Part shown: positions 37,856-47,490 of the stretch, in pieces | How positions within the stretch are numbered: position 1 is the first letter of the stretch | Layout of the letters: each line of letters begins with the position of its first letter | NCBI RefSeq assembly: GCF_003605405.2 | Contig: NZ_QYTW02000031.1 | Coordinates: forward strand, 1 to 63,072 | Source of the DNA: Siminovitchia terrae | Lineage (GTDB): Bacteria > Bacillota > Bacilli > Bacillales > Bacillaceae_C | DNA length: 63,072 nt | Reading direction: 5' to 3' | The notes under the pieces: generated by a model | The model's database searches: none | Told to the model about the DNA's origin: nothing | The model's input: only the letters and a program-made list of their open reading frames with translations | Program-made: the position numbers and the translations under genes

Positions 37856-38542
37856 ATGAAATTGGTTTATGAAGGTAAAACAAAAACCGTATGTGAATTG
37901 GAAGACGGAAACTATCTATTAAAATTTAAAGATGATGTAACTGGAGAAGATGGAGTATTCGACCCAGGTGCCAATACAGTCGGTTTGACAATCGAAGGGG
38001 CAGGCAAAACAGGTCTTCGTCTTACTAAATATTTCTTCGAACTTTTAGAGCAAAAGGGAATTCCGACCCATTTCGTTAATGCAAGTATAGAAGACACGAC
38101 TATGACAGTAAAGCCTGCGCAGATGTTTGGCAATGGTTTGGAAGTGATTTGCCGTTATCGCGCAGTAGGAAGCTTTTTGCGCAGGTATGGTATGTATGCG
38201 GAAGAAGGCCAGGAGCTGGATGGATTTGTCGAAGTGACTTTGAAGGATGATGTACGTCAGGATCCGCCAATTAGCGAAGATGCATTGGCTATGCTCGGTA
38301 TTTTGAGCCATGAAGAATATCAAAGGCTGAAGGAACTGACACGGGAAATCGGCTCAATCATCAAAGCTGACCTTGAGAAAAAGGGCATTGATTTATATGA
38401 TATTAAGTTGGAATTTGGAAGAGCAGGAGACAATAAAGAAATTACCTTAATTGACGAGATTTCCGGCGGCAATATGAGAGCTTACAAAAACGGAGATTAC
38501 ATTGAACCATTAAAGCTTGGAGAATTGATTCTCAGCGAATAA
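37856..38542 (+). CDS. purC: SAICAR synthetase-like protein (PurC family)
   Basis: The protein has 228 residues. It carries family features YEGKTKTV at the N-terminus, EVICRYRAVGSFLRRYG (compare VVVRN-AGS in PurC) and IKLEFGRAGD. SAICAR synthetase joins aspartate to CAIR in purine synthesis. It is shorter than classical Bacillus PurC, has a divergent C-terminus and stands outside a pur operon. It may therefore be a second PurC type. GGGGGATAG precedes ATG 37856. Element copy 5 follows 12 bp after the stop. Confidence 0.7.
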   Translation: MKLVYEGKTKTVCELEDGNYLLKFKDDVTGEDGVFDPGANTVGLTIEGAGKTGLRLTKYFFELLEQKGIPTHFVNASIEDTTMTVKPAQMFGNGLEVICRYRAVGSFLRRYGMYAEEGQELDGFVEVTLKDDVRQDPPISEDALAMLGILSHEEYQRLKELTREIGSIIKADLEKKGIDLYDIKLEFGRAGDNKEITLIDEISGGNMRAYKNGDYIEPLKLGELILSE

Positions 38543-38554
38543 AAAGTGTTTTAA

Positions 38555-38744
38555 CTTCATTCAGCAGAAGTCTCCCACTTCTGTTAGTGGTGAGATGAAT
38601 GCGTATTGGTATTTTATTCAGTAGGGGTTCAAACCCCAGCTGAATGAAGTTAAAGCCTCCGGCGGACGCCACAGATTTTCAGAGGAAATTTATCGAACGG
38701 AGCTCGATAAAATCTGGGCGCAAATACGCCAAGGCGCGTTTGAT
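38555..38744 (+). repeat. 190-bp TTTAA element, copy 5 (full length)
   Basis: It follows TTTAA (38550-38554), is full length and ends in TTTGAT. It lies between the purC stop and its probable terminator at 38780, as copy 2 does at the Na/Pi gene. Confidence 0.93.
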
Positions 38745-38779
38745 AAGTAAATGCGTTACTTTTAAATGAAAAAATATTT

Positions 38780-38822
38780 GGCCCTTGTTCAGCTTCGCAC
38801 CGCTAAACAGGGGCTTTCCTCT
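38780..38822 (+). terminator. probable terminator of purC, displaced by the element
   Basis: GCCCTTGTTCAGC pairs with GCTAAACAGGGGC and is followed by TTTCCTCTTTTC. Confidence 0.55.
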
Positions 38823-38857
38823 TTTCTGATGTTTTCAAGTTTGAAAGAAGGGGAAAA

Positions 38858-38969
38858 ATGGAAATTAATTTGGAAGGCATCAACGAACTGCACCTGAAGT
38901 ACGATATTAAAGTGGGATGTTGAATCGGAAGATACAGGAGCAGCTACATACATAGATTTACGCAACTAA
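38858..38969 (+). pseudogene. remnant of a small gene with a frameshift
   Basis: ATG after GAAGGGG opens 21 codons (MEINLEGINELHLKYDIKVG...) and stops. A shifted frame continues DVESEDTGAATYIDLRN to a stop at 38969. A single frameshift in a small gene explains this. The product is not recognised. Confidence 0.3.
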
Positions 38970-39088
38970 GCAGAAATCGCCGAACTTGGTAAATGGGTAT
39001 ATTTGTTGTCAGTTGGCATGGAGGATACCAAATCCAATGGAAGACTGGAAAGAAAAGAAGGTAATAGTTCGAAAGGGGTATCGTTGGT

Positions 39089-39856
39089 ATGCGGATCGTT
39101 TCGTTGTGTCCAAGCAATACGGAGGTTGTTGGCTATTTGGGGAAGGAAAATCTGCTGGTTGCCGTGGATGATTATTCCAATTGGCCGGAAAATATTAAAG
39201 ATTTGCCAAGGATAGGCCCGGATCTTACGATTGATATGGATAAAGTCGAAGCAATGGAGCCTGACCTCGTCATTGCTTCTCTCAGTGTTCCGGGAATGGA
39301 AAAAAACATTTATGAACTGAGCAAGCGGAATCTCCCCTACATTGTTCTCAACCCCAATTCCCTGGAAGAGATTGCCTGCGATATTGAAACGGTTGGCGAA
39401 GCCTGCGGTTTTCCTCAATTGGGGAATGAGAGGGCGGCCCATTTCAGGGAAGAAATTCGAAAAAGGAGGACTTTGGCCAAGACTAGGAAAGAAAACTTCA
39501 CAATTTATTGGGAATGGTGGCCCAAACCTGTTTTTACTCCGGGAGGAACCAATTGGCTGACGGAAATCAGTGAACTTGCGGGAGGACGGAACATTTTTGA
39601 ATCCGAGCCTCAAGCAAATGTTCAAACGGATTGGGAGGACGTTGCCAAAAGAAACCCAGACCATATATGTATGGTCTGGGTAGGTATTGAAGAAGACAAG
39701 GTCAAGCCGGAAATGTTGAAACAACGCCCTGGTTGGGAAAAGATGAAAGCTGTTCAAAACAATCGGATACACGTTCTTGGTGACTCCCTATATTGCAGAC
39801 CGTCACCCAGGCTATTATTGGGCTTGGATAAACTCATTGCTTCATTGTCGGGTTAA
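39089..39856 (+). CDS. BtuF-like cobalamin-binding-type protein without signal peptide
   Basis: This protein of the TroA/BtuF substrate-binding fold has 255 residues. It begins MRIVSLCPSNTEVVGYLG, the usual first strand of cobalamin-binding proteins, followed by SNWPENI, PDLVIAS and the C-terminal SPRLLLGLDKLI. It lacks a signal peptide or lipobox. Stand-alone cytoplasmic relatives exist in bacilli with unclear roles. No transporter genes or B12 riboswitch are adjacent. AAAGGGG lies 10 nt before the ATG. Confidence 0.7.
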   Translation: MRIVSLCPSNTEVVGYLGKENLLVAVDDYSNWPENIKDLPRIGPDLTIDMDKVEAMEPDLVIASLSVPGMEKNIYELSKRNLPYIVLNPNSLEEIACDIETVGEACGFPQLGNERAAHFREEIRKRRTLAKTRKENFTIYWEWWPKPVFTPGGTNWLTEISELAGGRNIFESEPQANVQTDWEDVAKRNPDHICMVWVGIEEDKVKPEMLKQRPGWEKMKAVQNNRIHVLGDSLYCRPSPRLLLGLDKLIASLSG

Positions 39857-39964
39857 TCTTTTTTGCAGTAGAAGGGTTTTTCCTGCAGGACGAGGATTGC
39901 CCCATTTTGGAGGACATTCAAAAACGAAAAAATAATTGGCAAGTTTCTTCGTTGGCTTGTTTTT

Positions 39965-40252
39965 GTGCTGCTTATGTGTCTAAAAGCATACATTCCGCTG
40001 CTGGTAACTGCGCCGCTAGGTGTACAGGTGTCCTGTACGGACAATGGTGCCGGCCTAGGCTCAGTCCGATTACAATATTCAATGAGGATGTATTTAAGCT
40101 CCTCTGCCGCATGGCTCGGTTTTCGACAGCACGATCATCTATATACATGGACAACAATGGTAATTCAAAAGTACAATATCAATAATGGATGGGAATATTT
40201 AAGCATTAGGACCAACAAAATCAAAGCCGGAACGGAAAGGAACATGACATAA
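39965..40252 (+). CDS. uncertain ORF upstream of the YlbL-like gene
   Basis: The frame ending at 40252 is open for about 110 codons. Its N-terminal part is hydrophobic and signal-like (GKFLRWLVFVLLMCLKAY), followed by a hydrophilic part. A GGAGG lies at about 39909, but no ATG/GTG/TTG in frame is well placed, and GTG 39965 would cut the hydrophobic segment. This could be a degraded gene or use a rare start codon. I do not recognise the product. Confidence 0.3.
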   Translation: MLLMCLKAYIPLLVTAPLGVQVSCTDNGAGLGSVRLQYSMRMYLSSSAAWLGFRQHDHLYTWTTMVIQKYNINNGWEYLSIRTNKIKAGTERNMT

Positions 40253-40255
40253 TCC

Positions 40256-41293
40256 ATGAAACATTATGTGCAGATGACAAGAAGAAAAAGAATCATCATT
40301 ATTATATGCTTAATATTCGCTGTCACGTTGTTTGTTCCTACCCCTTTTTATTTATTTCAGCCCGGTTCAGTAGAGGAACTGAGCTCAAAGGTAACGGTTG
40401 AAAAAGGAGAGAAGGCAGAGCAGGGCCATTTATATTTGACTACTGTCCTGTCAGTGAAGGCAAGTAATATTTACTATTTAGCATATGGTCTCCTTGCACC
40501 GCATACAGATATTCAGCGGTCTCACGCAGTGAAAGGGGACATGTCTGAAAAGGAATATAACCGTTGGCTTGCTTATTTGATGAAATCCTCCCAAGAAAAT
40601 GCCATTATCGCTGGACTGACAGCAGCGGGTGAAGAAGTGCAGCTGATTCCCAAAGGGATGATTGTAAGGAATTTCAGCCAAAACTCCAAGGCGAAAGGAA
40701 TCATCGAGACAGGAGATATTATTACAAAGGTTGACGGAAGAACAATCCATGCGACCGAAGATCTGCTTGTTTATTTTAAAGGAAAAAAAGCAGGAGAAAG
40801 AGTCACTGTTGCTTTTGACCGTGATGGGGAAACGAAAGAGGAGCAGGTGGAGCTGATCTTGCTTCCAGGAAAAAAATCTCAGCCTGGGATTGGGGTTGGC
40901 TTTGAGGAATATGTTGAAGTCAAGACCAGCCGGAAGGTCAATATTCAGGCAGGAGATATAGGCGGCCCGTCTGCAGGTCTAATGTTCTCCCTTGAAATAT
41001 ACAATCAAGCAGCAGGAGAGGATATCACCAAAGGCTACGAAGTCGCTGGGACAGGCACGATTGACAAGGATGGAAGTGTTGGCCAAATCGGTGGCATAGC
41101 AGAGAAGATTGCAGCGGTTGATAAAGCAGGAATGGACATATTCTTTTGCCCTATGGATCTTCTTCCAGGCGATACAAATGAAAAAGAAGTAAAAGCCGAA
41201 GTTGAAAAATATGGATATGACGTTAAAATAGTACCGGTTAAAACATTGGATGAAGCTGTGAATTATTTAGATCGGCTTCCTCCAAAGTCATAG
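40256..41293 (+). CDS. YlbL/SepM-like membrane-anchored Lon-type protease with PDZ domain
   Basis: The protein has 345 residues. One N-terminal membrane anchor lies at about 12-33. A PDZ domain covers about 130-200 (AKGIIETGDIITKVDG). A C-terminal S16 (Lon) protease domain has catalytic Ser in GDIGGPSAGLMFSLEI and Lys in GGIAEKIAAVDKAG. SepM processes a pheromone in streptococci. B. subtilis YlbL (DdcP) clears the division inhibitor YneA after DNA damage. Which role applies is unknown, and this may be a paralogue because ylb neighbours are missing. A YpuA-like gene follows 12 bp downstream. Confidence 0.8.
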   Translation: MKHYVQMTRRKRIIIIICLIFAVTLFVPTPFYLFQPGSVEELSSKVTVEKGEKAEQGHLYLTTVLSVKASNIYYLAYGLLAPHTDIQRSHAVKGDMSEKEYNRWLAYLMKSSQENAIIAGLTAAGEEVQLIPKGMIVRNFSQNSKAKGIIETGDIITKVDGRTIHATEDLLVYFKGKKAGERVTVAFDRDGETKEEQVELILLPGKKSQPGIGVGFEEYVEVKTSRKVNIQAGDIGGPSAGLMFSLEIYNQAAGEDITKGYEVAGTGTIDKDGSVGQIGGIAEKIAAVDKAGMDIFFCPMDLLPGDTNEKEVKAEVEKYGYDVKIVPVKTLDEAVNYLDRLPPKS

Positions 41294-41305
41294 GAGGCAT
41301 TCAAC

Positions 41306-42211
41306 ATGATAAAAAAAGCAAGCAAGCTGTTTTTGGCAGGCATCCTAAGTATCGGATTCATTTTTTACGGACAGGGAAAGGCATTTGCAGAAAACGATGA
41401 TGTGATTAATGAAAAGCTCGGTGTACCGATCGTTGTTTACGGTGAAACTCTTACAGCCGAACAGAAAGACGAAGTGAGAAGGCTTCTTAAAGTTGATAAT
41501 CCGCAAAACGTCGATGAAATTACGGTCACAGCCCAGGATTTGGCACGCTTGATTAATGGGAACCCAAATTCCAGAATGTTTTCGTCAGCAAAAATCACAT
41601 TAAAAGAGAAGGGTAACGGTCTGGTTGTAAAGATTGTCACCTCTGAAAACATTACTGAGGTGACAACTGAAATGTATGCTAACGCTCTTTTGACAGCGGG
41701 GGTGGAAAATGCGAATGTCGATGTAGCGTCACCTGTTAAAGTGACAGGCCACTCTGCTTTGGTCGGAATTTATAAGGCATATGAAAGTAAGGGGGAAGTC
41801 CTTGATCAAGACCGTATGGAGGTTGCTAATGAGGAGTTAGAATTGGCAACAGAGTTGGCAGACAAAGAGGGGATGAGCGATGAACAGGTAACGGAGCTGC
41901 TGACTGAAATTAAAAAAATGATTGCGGAACAAAATCCTGCAACGAGGGAAGACGTAGAGCAAATTGTTCAGGAGCAATTGAACAAAATGAATATTGAGCT
42001 TAGTGATAAAGACCGTCAGCTGTTGATTGATCTTTTTGACAAAATGCGTGATTTGGATATTGATTTCGGTCAAGTGAAGCAGCAGCTTGAAGATATTTCC
42101 AAGGATATAAAAGGGAAGCTGGAAAAGGTTGTTGGTGATGAAGGGTTTTGGGACAGTGTAGCGAACTTTTTCAAAAACTTATTTGATTCCATTCGCAATT
42201 TGTTTAAATAA
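41306..42211 (+). CDS. secreted DUF1002 protein, YpuA-like
   Basis: The protein has 301 residues, a Sec signal peptide (about 1-27, ending KAFA) and the DUF1002 domain. The C-terminal third is charged and probably helical, ending in an amphipathic WDSVANFFKNLFDSIRNLFK-like tail. B. subtilis YpuA is an extracytoplasmic protein linked to cell-envelope stress; its function is unknown. It follows the YlbL-like protease by 12 bp with GGAGG. A functional link to the protease (as substrate or partner) is possible but unproven. Confidence 0.8.
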   Translation: MIKKASKLFLAGILSIGFIFYGQGKAFAENDDVINEKLGVPIVVYGETLTAEQKDEVRRLLKVDNPQNVDEITVTAQDLARLINGNPNSRMFSSAKITLKEKGNGLVVKIVTSENITEVTTEMYANALLTAGVENANVDVASPVKVTGHSALVGIYKAYESKGEVLDQDRMEVANEELELATELADKEGMSDEQVTELLTEIKKMIAEQNPATREDVEQIVQEQLNKMNIELSDKDRQLLIDLFDKMRDLDIDFGQVKQQLEDISKDIKGKLEKVVGDEGFWDSVANFFKNLFDSIRNLFK

Positions 42212-42243
42212 GACTTATTTTTACATAAGGGGAGTGGATGTGA

Positions 42244-43614
42244 ATGAAGGCAGAGATTTTATTTTCTAACAGTAAAAAAGTTCAACATGCGGCCGATATC
42301 ATGGAATATATGGAAAACGGTAGTTCCGGCTTCAATCCTGTATGGATTGATGGAAAGTTTTATATGGTAATCAGGCCGTTACAGACATACGAGGGCATAC
42401 GCCATTTGGCTGGGGGGATCGCAAGGAATTTGAGCTCTCGGAAAGTGGATGAGGCTTATTTAAATGTGAACGAACTGTCAGACGGTGTACCTGGTCTAGT
42501 AAAAGGGGAGGCTGTACGGGCCTTTGTAGAAGGATGGTATCTCGGTTCCTATCAATTTTTAACATATAAATCAAGCCAAACACCATTTCAAACTAAATTG
42601 GAATTGAAAGATTGCGAGGGTGTTGAACCCTTTATCCGTGAAGGGGAGATCAGGGCGGAAGCTGTGTCATTTTCAAGAGATCTGATGAACGAAGTACCGA
42701 ATGTCCTGAATCCTGAAACGTTTCCAGAGGTGCTTCAGGAAGCATTTGAGAACGAGAAAGTGGAAGTGAACATTTTCCGGAAGCAGCAATTGGAAGAAAT
42801 GGAGATGCATGGGGTACTGGCTGTAAATCGGGGGAGCAAATATGACCCGGCGTTTGTTGAATTGGTTTATCGGGGAGATGAAAGTAAACCGCTTATTGCG
42901 CTTGTTGGAAAGGGAGTCACTTTTGATACGGGCGGAATCAGTTTGAAGCGCGGCCGAGATATAAGTGATATGAGGATGGACATGGGAGGAGCAGCAGCCG
43001 TTGCCGGGGCAATGAAATTGTTGTCTTTGTCGGGGGCAAAAGTGAATGTAACAGCCCTGATCCCGATGGTAGAGAACATGCCAGGTAAAGAATCCCTGCT
43101 GCCTTCTGAAGTCATTCGCTATAAAAATGGATTAACTGTTCAAGTGGGAAATACTGATGCAGAAGGACGGCTCATTTTGGCAGATGGCATTATCCGGGCA
43201 GGGGATCTAGGAGCTAAATATATCGTCGATATTGCAACATTAACAGGGGCAGTGGCCAATGCACTTGGGTCGAAGATTGCAGGTGTGTTTGGGGATGAAG
43301 AGCATTCTGTCCGGTTGAAGGAGATCGGCGAAAGTAATGGGGACCGAGTCTGGCCGCTTCCGTTAATTAACGACTATGACCGGTATCTTGACAGTGATTA
43401 TGCGGATTTGTGCAACATCAGCTCAAAAGGTGAGGCTGGAGCAATTACGGCTGCATTGTTCCTGCGTCGTTTTGTAACTGAGTCGGTAAACTGGCTGCAT
43501 GTTGACATGGCTGGTGTGATGGAAAGCAGCAGTGCAACAGGCTATTATCCAAAAACCGCGACAGGGTTCGGTGCCCGGCTCTTGGCAGATTTTGCAGTGG
43601 AAATATCAAAATGA
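42244..43614 (+). CDS. M17 leucyl aminopeptidase family protein
   Basis: This cytosolic metallo-aminopeptidase has 456 residues and the M17 signature NTDAEGRLILAD. The metal-binding lysine/aspartate are in LVGKGVTFDTGG, with DMGGAAAVAGAM downstream. The N-terminal domain is divergent, as usual. It removes N-terminal residues from peptides. It lies 32 bp after the YpuA-like gene and may be in the same operon. Confidence 0.9.
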   Translation: MKAEILFSNSKKVQHAADIMEYMENGSSGFNPVWIDGKFYMVIRPLQTYEGIRHLAGGIARNLSSRKVDEAYLNVNELSDGVPGLVKGEAVRAFVEGWYLGSYQFLTYKSSQTPFQTKLELKDCEGVEPFIREGEIRAEAVSFSRDLMNEVPNVLNPETFPEVLQEAFENEKVEVNIFRKQQLEEMEMHGVLAVNRGSKYDPAFVELVYRGDESKPLIALVGKGVTFDTGGISLKRGRDISDMRMDMGGAAAVAGAMKLLSLSGAKVNVTALIPMVENMPGKESLLPSEVIRYKNGLTVQVGNTDAEGRLILADGIIRAGDLGAKYIVDIATLTGAVANALGSKIAGVFGDEEHSVRLKEIGESNGDRVWPLPLINDYDRYLDSDYADLCNISSKGEAGAITAALFLRRFVTESVNWLHVDMAGVMESSSATGYYPKTATGFGARLLADFAVEISK

Positions 43615-43616
43615 AA

Positions 43617-43650
43617 TAAAACTCCTGGAAAATAAGCTCCAGGAGTTTTT
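43617..43650. terminator. bidirectional terminator
   Basis: AAAACTCCTGGA pairs with TCCAGGAGTTTT between convergent genes. Confidence 0.9.
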
Positions 43651-43651
43651 A

Positions 43652-44671
43652 TCATACATAGAAAATAAGAATGACGATAAAGTAAATAACCATTGCGATC
43701 AAGCCTACAGGAACACCGAATCTAGCCCATTCCCGGCTTGTGATGTTTAATTTCCCCGCTGCAATAATGTTCGGGATATTTCCTGGGATAAGCATTCCCC
43801 CACTGATAAGCAGCCCGAGTAAAATAGAAATGAGAGTAGTATCACTCATTTGAGGGCTGATTTCAGCCGCAGCCAATGTAGCATTATCCAGGATAGCGGA
43901 AATCATGTTGATCCAATATAAGATTTGAGGACTGAGTCCAAGCAAATACCTTTCAATGAACGGTTCAAAACCCGCCCCGAGCAATGTAAGACCCATGACG
44001 AACAGATACACTTTAAAAGCACGAATCAGAATCTCAGGATAGCTTTCGGCTTCAAGGTTAGCAGAGAGCCCATCTTCTCTTCTAGCAGGATTGACAATGA
44101 TCGCTGCTAGAATACCAAACAATGTGACTGCCGGTATGACGTCCGGGCCAATTAATTCAAGCAAGTAAAAGAAGTCTTCATCCAGCTTACTAACAGCAAT
44201 AGTTGATAAAGGTTCACCAATCGGAGTTAAGGCAGCACCTAGTCCGATAGAGAAACAGGCAAGAATGACAAGGCGGATTTCCGATTTCCTTTCCAGACGC
44301 AATACGCTTACAATCACAACAAGGACGATTGCCGCAATAATAGCAGTAATAACACTGGAGATCAAACCGAGAACGATTACAACTAGCGCTATAAACAAAC
44401 GTGATGGGATTGCACGGCTCATTCCCAGAATTCCTTTTTCAATAGAGGATTGGAACCATTTAAATAACAAACCGGCAATGAGAACAGCTAATGTAATATG
44501 TATCGGGTCCACCAACGCTTTTGTAAAAAGCTCCCCGTCCAACACATGGCTAATCCAAGCAGCTAGGATACCCATAACAAATAAAAAGGCTTCCAAATTC
44601 TTTTCTACAGCACCTACAGTAAAAGGCAAGAATAAAACTAGAATTAATATAATAGTTAAGCCAAGAATCAT
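43652..44671 (-). CDS. DUF1646 family putative cation transporter
   Basis: This polytopic membrane protein has about 339 residues, about ten membrane segments and the ion-transporter-superfamily style loops LGAALTPIGEPLSTIAVSK, AILDNATLAAAEISP and IPGNIPNIIAAGKL. These paired loops recall NhaD/ArsB-like transporters. The ion is unknown. I prefer ATG 44671 (AAAGGA upstream) to the TTG at 44701, which would add a basic leader. Confidence 0.75.
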   Translation of the reverse strand: MILGLTIILILVLFLPFTVGAVEKNLEAFLFVMGILAAWISHVLDGELFTKALVDPIHITLAVLIAGLLFKWFQSSIEKGILGMSRAIPSRLFIALVVIVLGLISSVITAIIAAIVLVVIVSVLRLERKSEIRLVILACFSIGLGAALTPIGEPLSTIAVSKLDEDFFYLLELIGPDVIPAVTLFGILAAIIVNPARREDGLSANLEAESYPEILIRAFKVYLFVMGLTLLGAGFEPFIERYLLGLSPQILYWINMISAILDNATLAAAEISPQMSDTTLISILLGLLISGGMLIPGNIPNIIAAGKLNITSREWARFGVPVGLIAMVIYFIVILIFYV

Positions 44672-44804
44672 AACCCCATATCCTTTTCTATATAATTTCA
44701 ATATTACTTATTATATATGAAAGAGGATAAAGAAGAAAGTAGGACAATTTTAACAATGGGGGGTGGAAAGGAAGAGTTTGAAGATGACCATGCTTGAGGA
44801 ATAT

Positions 44805-44837
44805 AAAAGCGGAGGGCAGGGACCTCCGCTTTTCGTA
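44805..44837 (+). terminator. hairpin, AAAAGCGGAGG / CCTCCGCTTTT
   Basis: Strong symmetric hairpin with a T-run. It forms the left edge of a repeat family B cluster. Confidence 0.6.
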
Positions 44838-45141
44838 TTTTCTATCTAGGAATCTATCAACTAGCAGACCCTTTTTCCTTCCGACGATAAGTCAACATCG
44901 GCTTGCCAGGGCTTCGCCGTGTTTCCTTTATCTCGTCGAAGGAATTCCAGTCTGTACGTCGCTAATCGGGCGCTTCCGCTTTTCCTATTGTCTAGCTACG
45001 GTGCCTATCGACTAGCAGACTTCGTTCCTTCTCCTACGATAAGTCAACATCGGCTCGCCTGAGGCATTGCCGTGTTTCCTTTATCTCGTCGAAGGAATTC
45101 CAGTCTGTACGTCGCTAATCGAGAGCTTCCGCTTTTCCTAT
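44838..45141. repeat. GC-rich dispersed repeat family B, cluster 2 (two tandem units)
   Basis: Two units of about 140-150 bp each contain TCAACTAGCAGAC or TCGACTAGCAGAC, GATAAGTCAACATCGGCT, CGCCGTGTTTCCTTT or TGCCGTGTTTCCTTT, CCAGTCTGTACGTCGCTAAT and GCTTCCGCTTTTCCTATT. The second unit ends inside the 3' end of the aminopeptidase gene. Confidence 0.8.
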
Positions 45142-46523
45142 TGCAATCCACCGACAATTTTCTCGTAGTCAACGGGTTTAGGTGCCACTCTGGCTCTTTC
45201 TAGTGCAGGTGTGTCAGGACGGGCAACGTGGTAGACTGCTGCACCCACAATTTCAGCAGTCTCTTGAAGTTTTTCCTTGCTGATCTTATCAAGCGAATCA
45301 TCAGGCGTATGGTACCAAGGCTCTACAGGGTTATGGATGAACAATGCTGCTGGAATGCCTGCTTCATAGAAAGGAACATGGTCACTCCGGCCTTCCTGTC
45401 CGTACGTTAAAGGAGTACCAGTTCTTACTCCGGCAGAGGCTGACAGGTCAGTAACTATGTTTTTCTCTCCGTCCACAGTAAACATGACCAACTCTCCTGC
45501 ATCTCGGCTTCCGACCATATCCATTTGCCACATTCCAACAATCCGGTCTCGCTCATTCTGTGCAAGGGAATCCACATACTCATAAGAGCCAATCAATCCA
45601 AGCTCTTCAGCACCAAAGGTGACAAAGCGGATTTCCGTGTCAGTCGGCATATTGGCCATTACACGTGCCAATTCAAGGGAGGCTGCAACCCCGGAAGCAT
45701 CGTCGTTCGCACCTGGTGCTCCAGGGACAGAGTCGTGATGTGCACCTACAACAACGATTTTGTCTGTTGCTTTATTTTTCTGTGTCGGCTTTTTGACGGC
45801 GATTACATTATGAGATGTTTCCTCAACGATCCGCCCATCAGTAACACTGACTGTAACAGAAATGGTTTGACCTTCCGCTAATGCAGATCTCAGTATTTCA
45901 CCGTCTGTCTGAGAAAGTGCGACAGCTGGTACGTAGTTATCATTTACTTCTCCCAGTGTTCCATTTATTACACCTGATTCATTATTAAAAATGATCACGG
46001 CGGAAGCTCCTGCTTTGGCAGCATTCAATACCTTTTCTGCAAAAGAAATTTCTCCCCTTTGAACTAAGGCAACTTTACCACCCATATCCATGCCTTCCAC
46101 ATCTGAAGCCCGTCCAAGCCCCGCATATACCAAATCCGCAGTTACAACTCCGTTTGGTGTATAAGTGAAACTGTTGGATGACAGGGTCTGTTCATTTGCT
46201 GTAACAAATACCTTGGGAGCATAATAGTTTTCAAACGTAAACGGCTGAATTTCCGTTTCATAACCATAGGAAGAGAATTTATCCTCAATGTATTGGACAG
46301 CTTTCCACTCAGCCTCCGAGCCAGCTACACGTGGTTCTGCAGCCAGTTTTGCAATATGATTATACATGTTATCAGCACGGATCTTTTTGATAATTTTATT
46401 ATCAAAAGCTTTTTGTGCCTGCGCTGGAGGAGCAGAAGGTTCTTTGGCTAAAGCGGCGGGGACTCCGATTGCTAAAGCGGTGGCCATTAAAAGAGCTGTA
46501 AATGTTTTTTTTCTAGGTACCAT
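45138..46523 (-). CDS. ywaD: secreted M28 aminopeptidase with PA domain (YwaD-like)
   Basis: The protein has 461 residues. A signal peptide (about 1-26, ending ALA) is followed by an M28 zinc peptidase split by a protease-associated domain near 130-240. Zinc-site residues lie in GAHHDSVPGAPGANDDASG, FGAEELGLIGS, WQMDMVGS and RSDHVPFYEAGIPA. B. subtilis YwaD is a double-zinc aminopeptidase of the cell surface/medium with the same layout. AGGAGG lies about 11 nt before the ATG. From 46524 to about 46900 I see only AT-rich sequence with no gene. Confidence 0.9.
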   Translation of the reverse strand: MVPRKKTFTALLMATALAIGVPAALAKEPSAPPAQAQKAFDNKIIKKIRADNMYNHIAKLAAEPRVAGSEAEWKAVQYIEDKFSSYGYETEIQPFTFENYYAPKVFVTANEQTLSSNSFTYTPNGVVTADLVYAGLGRASDVEGMDMGGKVALVQRGEISFAEKVLNAAKAGASAVIIFNNESGVINGTLGEVNDNYVPAVALSQTDGEILRSALAEGQTISVTVSVTDGRIVEETSHNVIAVKKPTQKNKATDKIVVVGAHHDSVPGAPGANDDASGVAASLELARVMANMPTDTEIRFVTFGAEELGLIGSYEYVDSLAQNERDRIVGMWQMDMVGSRDAGELVMFTVDGEKNIVTDLSASAGVRTGTPLTYGQEGRSDHVPFYEAGIPAALFIHNPVEPWYHTPDDSLDKISKEKLQETAEIVGAAVYHVARPDTPALERARVAPKPVDYEKIVGGLQ

Positions 46524-46899
46524 TTTGAATTAAGCCTCCTAAAAATTTAATATATTACTATACTAATTATATTAATTTTTTAGATTATTCAGGAAGTGGA
46601 TATAGTCCTATTATAAAATCAGGTCTTTTGAAGTAAAAAACAAGGGGGAATGGTAATTCTAGTCATTTACTTAGGCTATCACACATTGTTTTAATAATGT
46701 AGCTTGTATATAAAGGCTTATTTTACATTAAATAGCGGCGCATTCAGTTAATATTCTCTCAATCAGTTAATTCGGAAGCGGCTCTCCCCTCCATCGAATA
46801 AAAAAGGATATTTGCTTAGTGATCTTCCAAATCACGCCTATATTTGGATCAAAAGGGCCCTTGTCCTTTTTTGGGTGATGAGTTGAAAAATCGGCGATC

Positions 46900-47480
46900 A
46901 TACATTTCGCTATTTCTCTCAAATATGACAATGATGGGTCTTTCCAAACCACTTCCCCCAGTTTCTAAACAGACATCCCTGTTTATGAACAGCAAAAAAG
47001 GGGAATCGGCGCCTGTTACTACTTCCAGCAGGTTTTAAGCTCAAAGTTCTCTCCCGGCAATGAGATAAATCACTTGGATAATGTGAATGAAGGAATACGG
47101 CTCGGGCCACCGAATGTCCGCCCCGACAACATCGTAATTGATGGCAGTCTCTTAAGTACATTTTTCCATCAGGCCCCAAAATGACAAGGTTGTGATGGCC
47201 GCCAAACTCGGGAATCCGGAAAGAATGTTTTTTTGAGATCCGTCTTTTTGTACAACAGTCACAAATGCGAGGTAGGCAATATAAATCTTTCCGTTGTCGT
47301 TGTGATTCCCATCAGCGGTGGATGGAAATCTTCTTCTACCACTTGCATGTTACGTTGCCACTTGCGACTCCTGTATCAGCTACACGCATTTTCCATTCTT
47401 CTGTTAAGGAGAAATTGATAGGCATATTTAATCCTTTAGCAAAAATCTCTATATTTATATCCAGGTGGTAAAGAGATCTC
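46900..47480 (-). pseudogene. degraded glucose/sorbosone dehydrogenase-like gene
   Basis: Translated pieces in changing minus-strand frames match the start of PQQ-type sugar dehydrogenase-like proteins. Pieces in order are NIEIFAKGLNMPINFSLTEE, VADTGVASGN, PPLMGITTT (family HHNGKIYI next), FVTVVQKDGSQKNILSGFPS, LVILGPDGKMYL and SPFFAVHKQG. Frameshifts, internal stops and deletions leave only part of the N-terminal half. The identification is from memory of the family. Confidence 0.5.
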
Positions 47481-47490
47481 TTCGCCTCAT

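Noticed and set aside
38858-39088. B12 riboswitch upstream of the BtuF-like gene
   Set aside because: No B12-box-like sequence or expected structure is visible; the stretch looks like a gene remnant.
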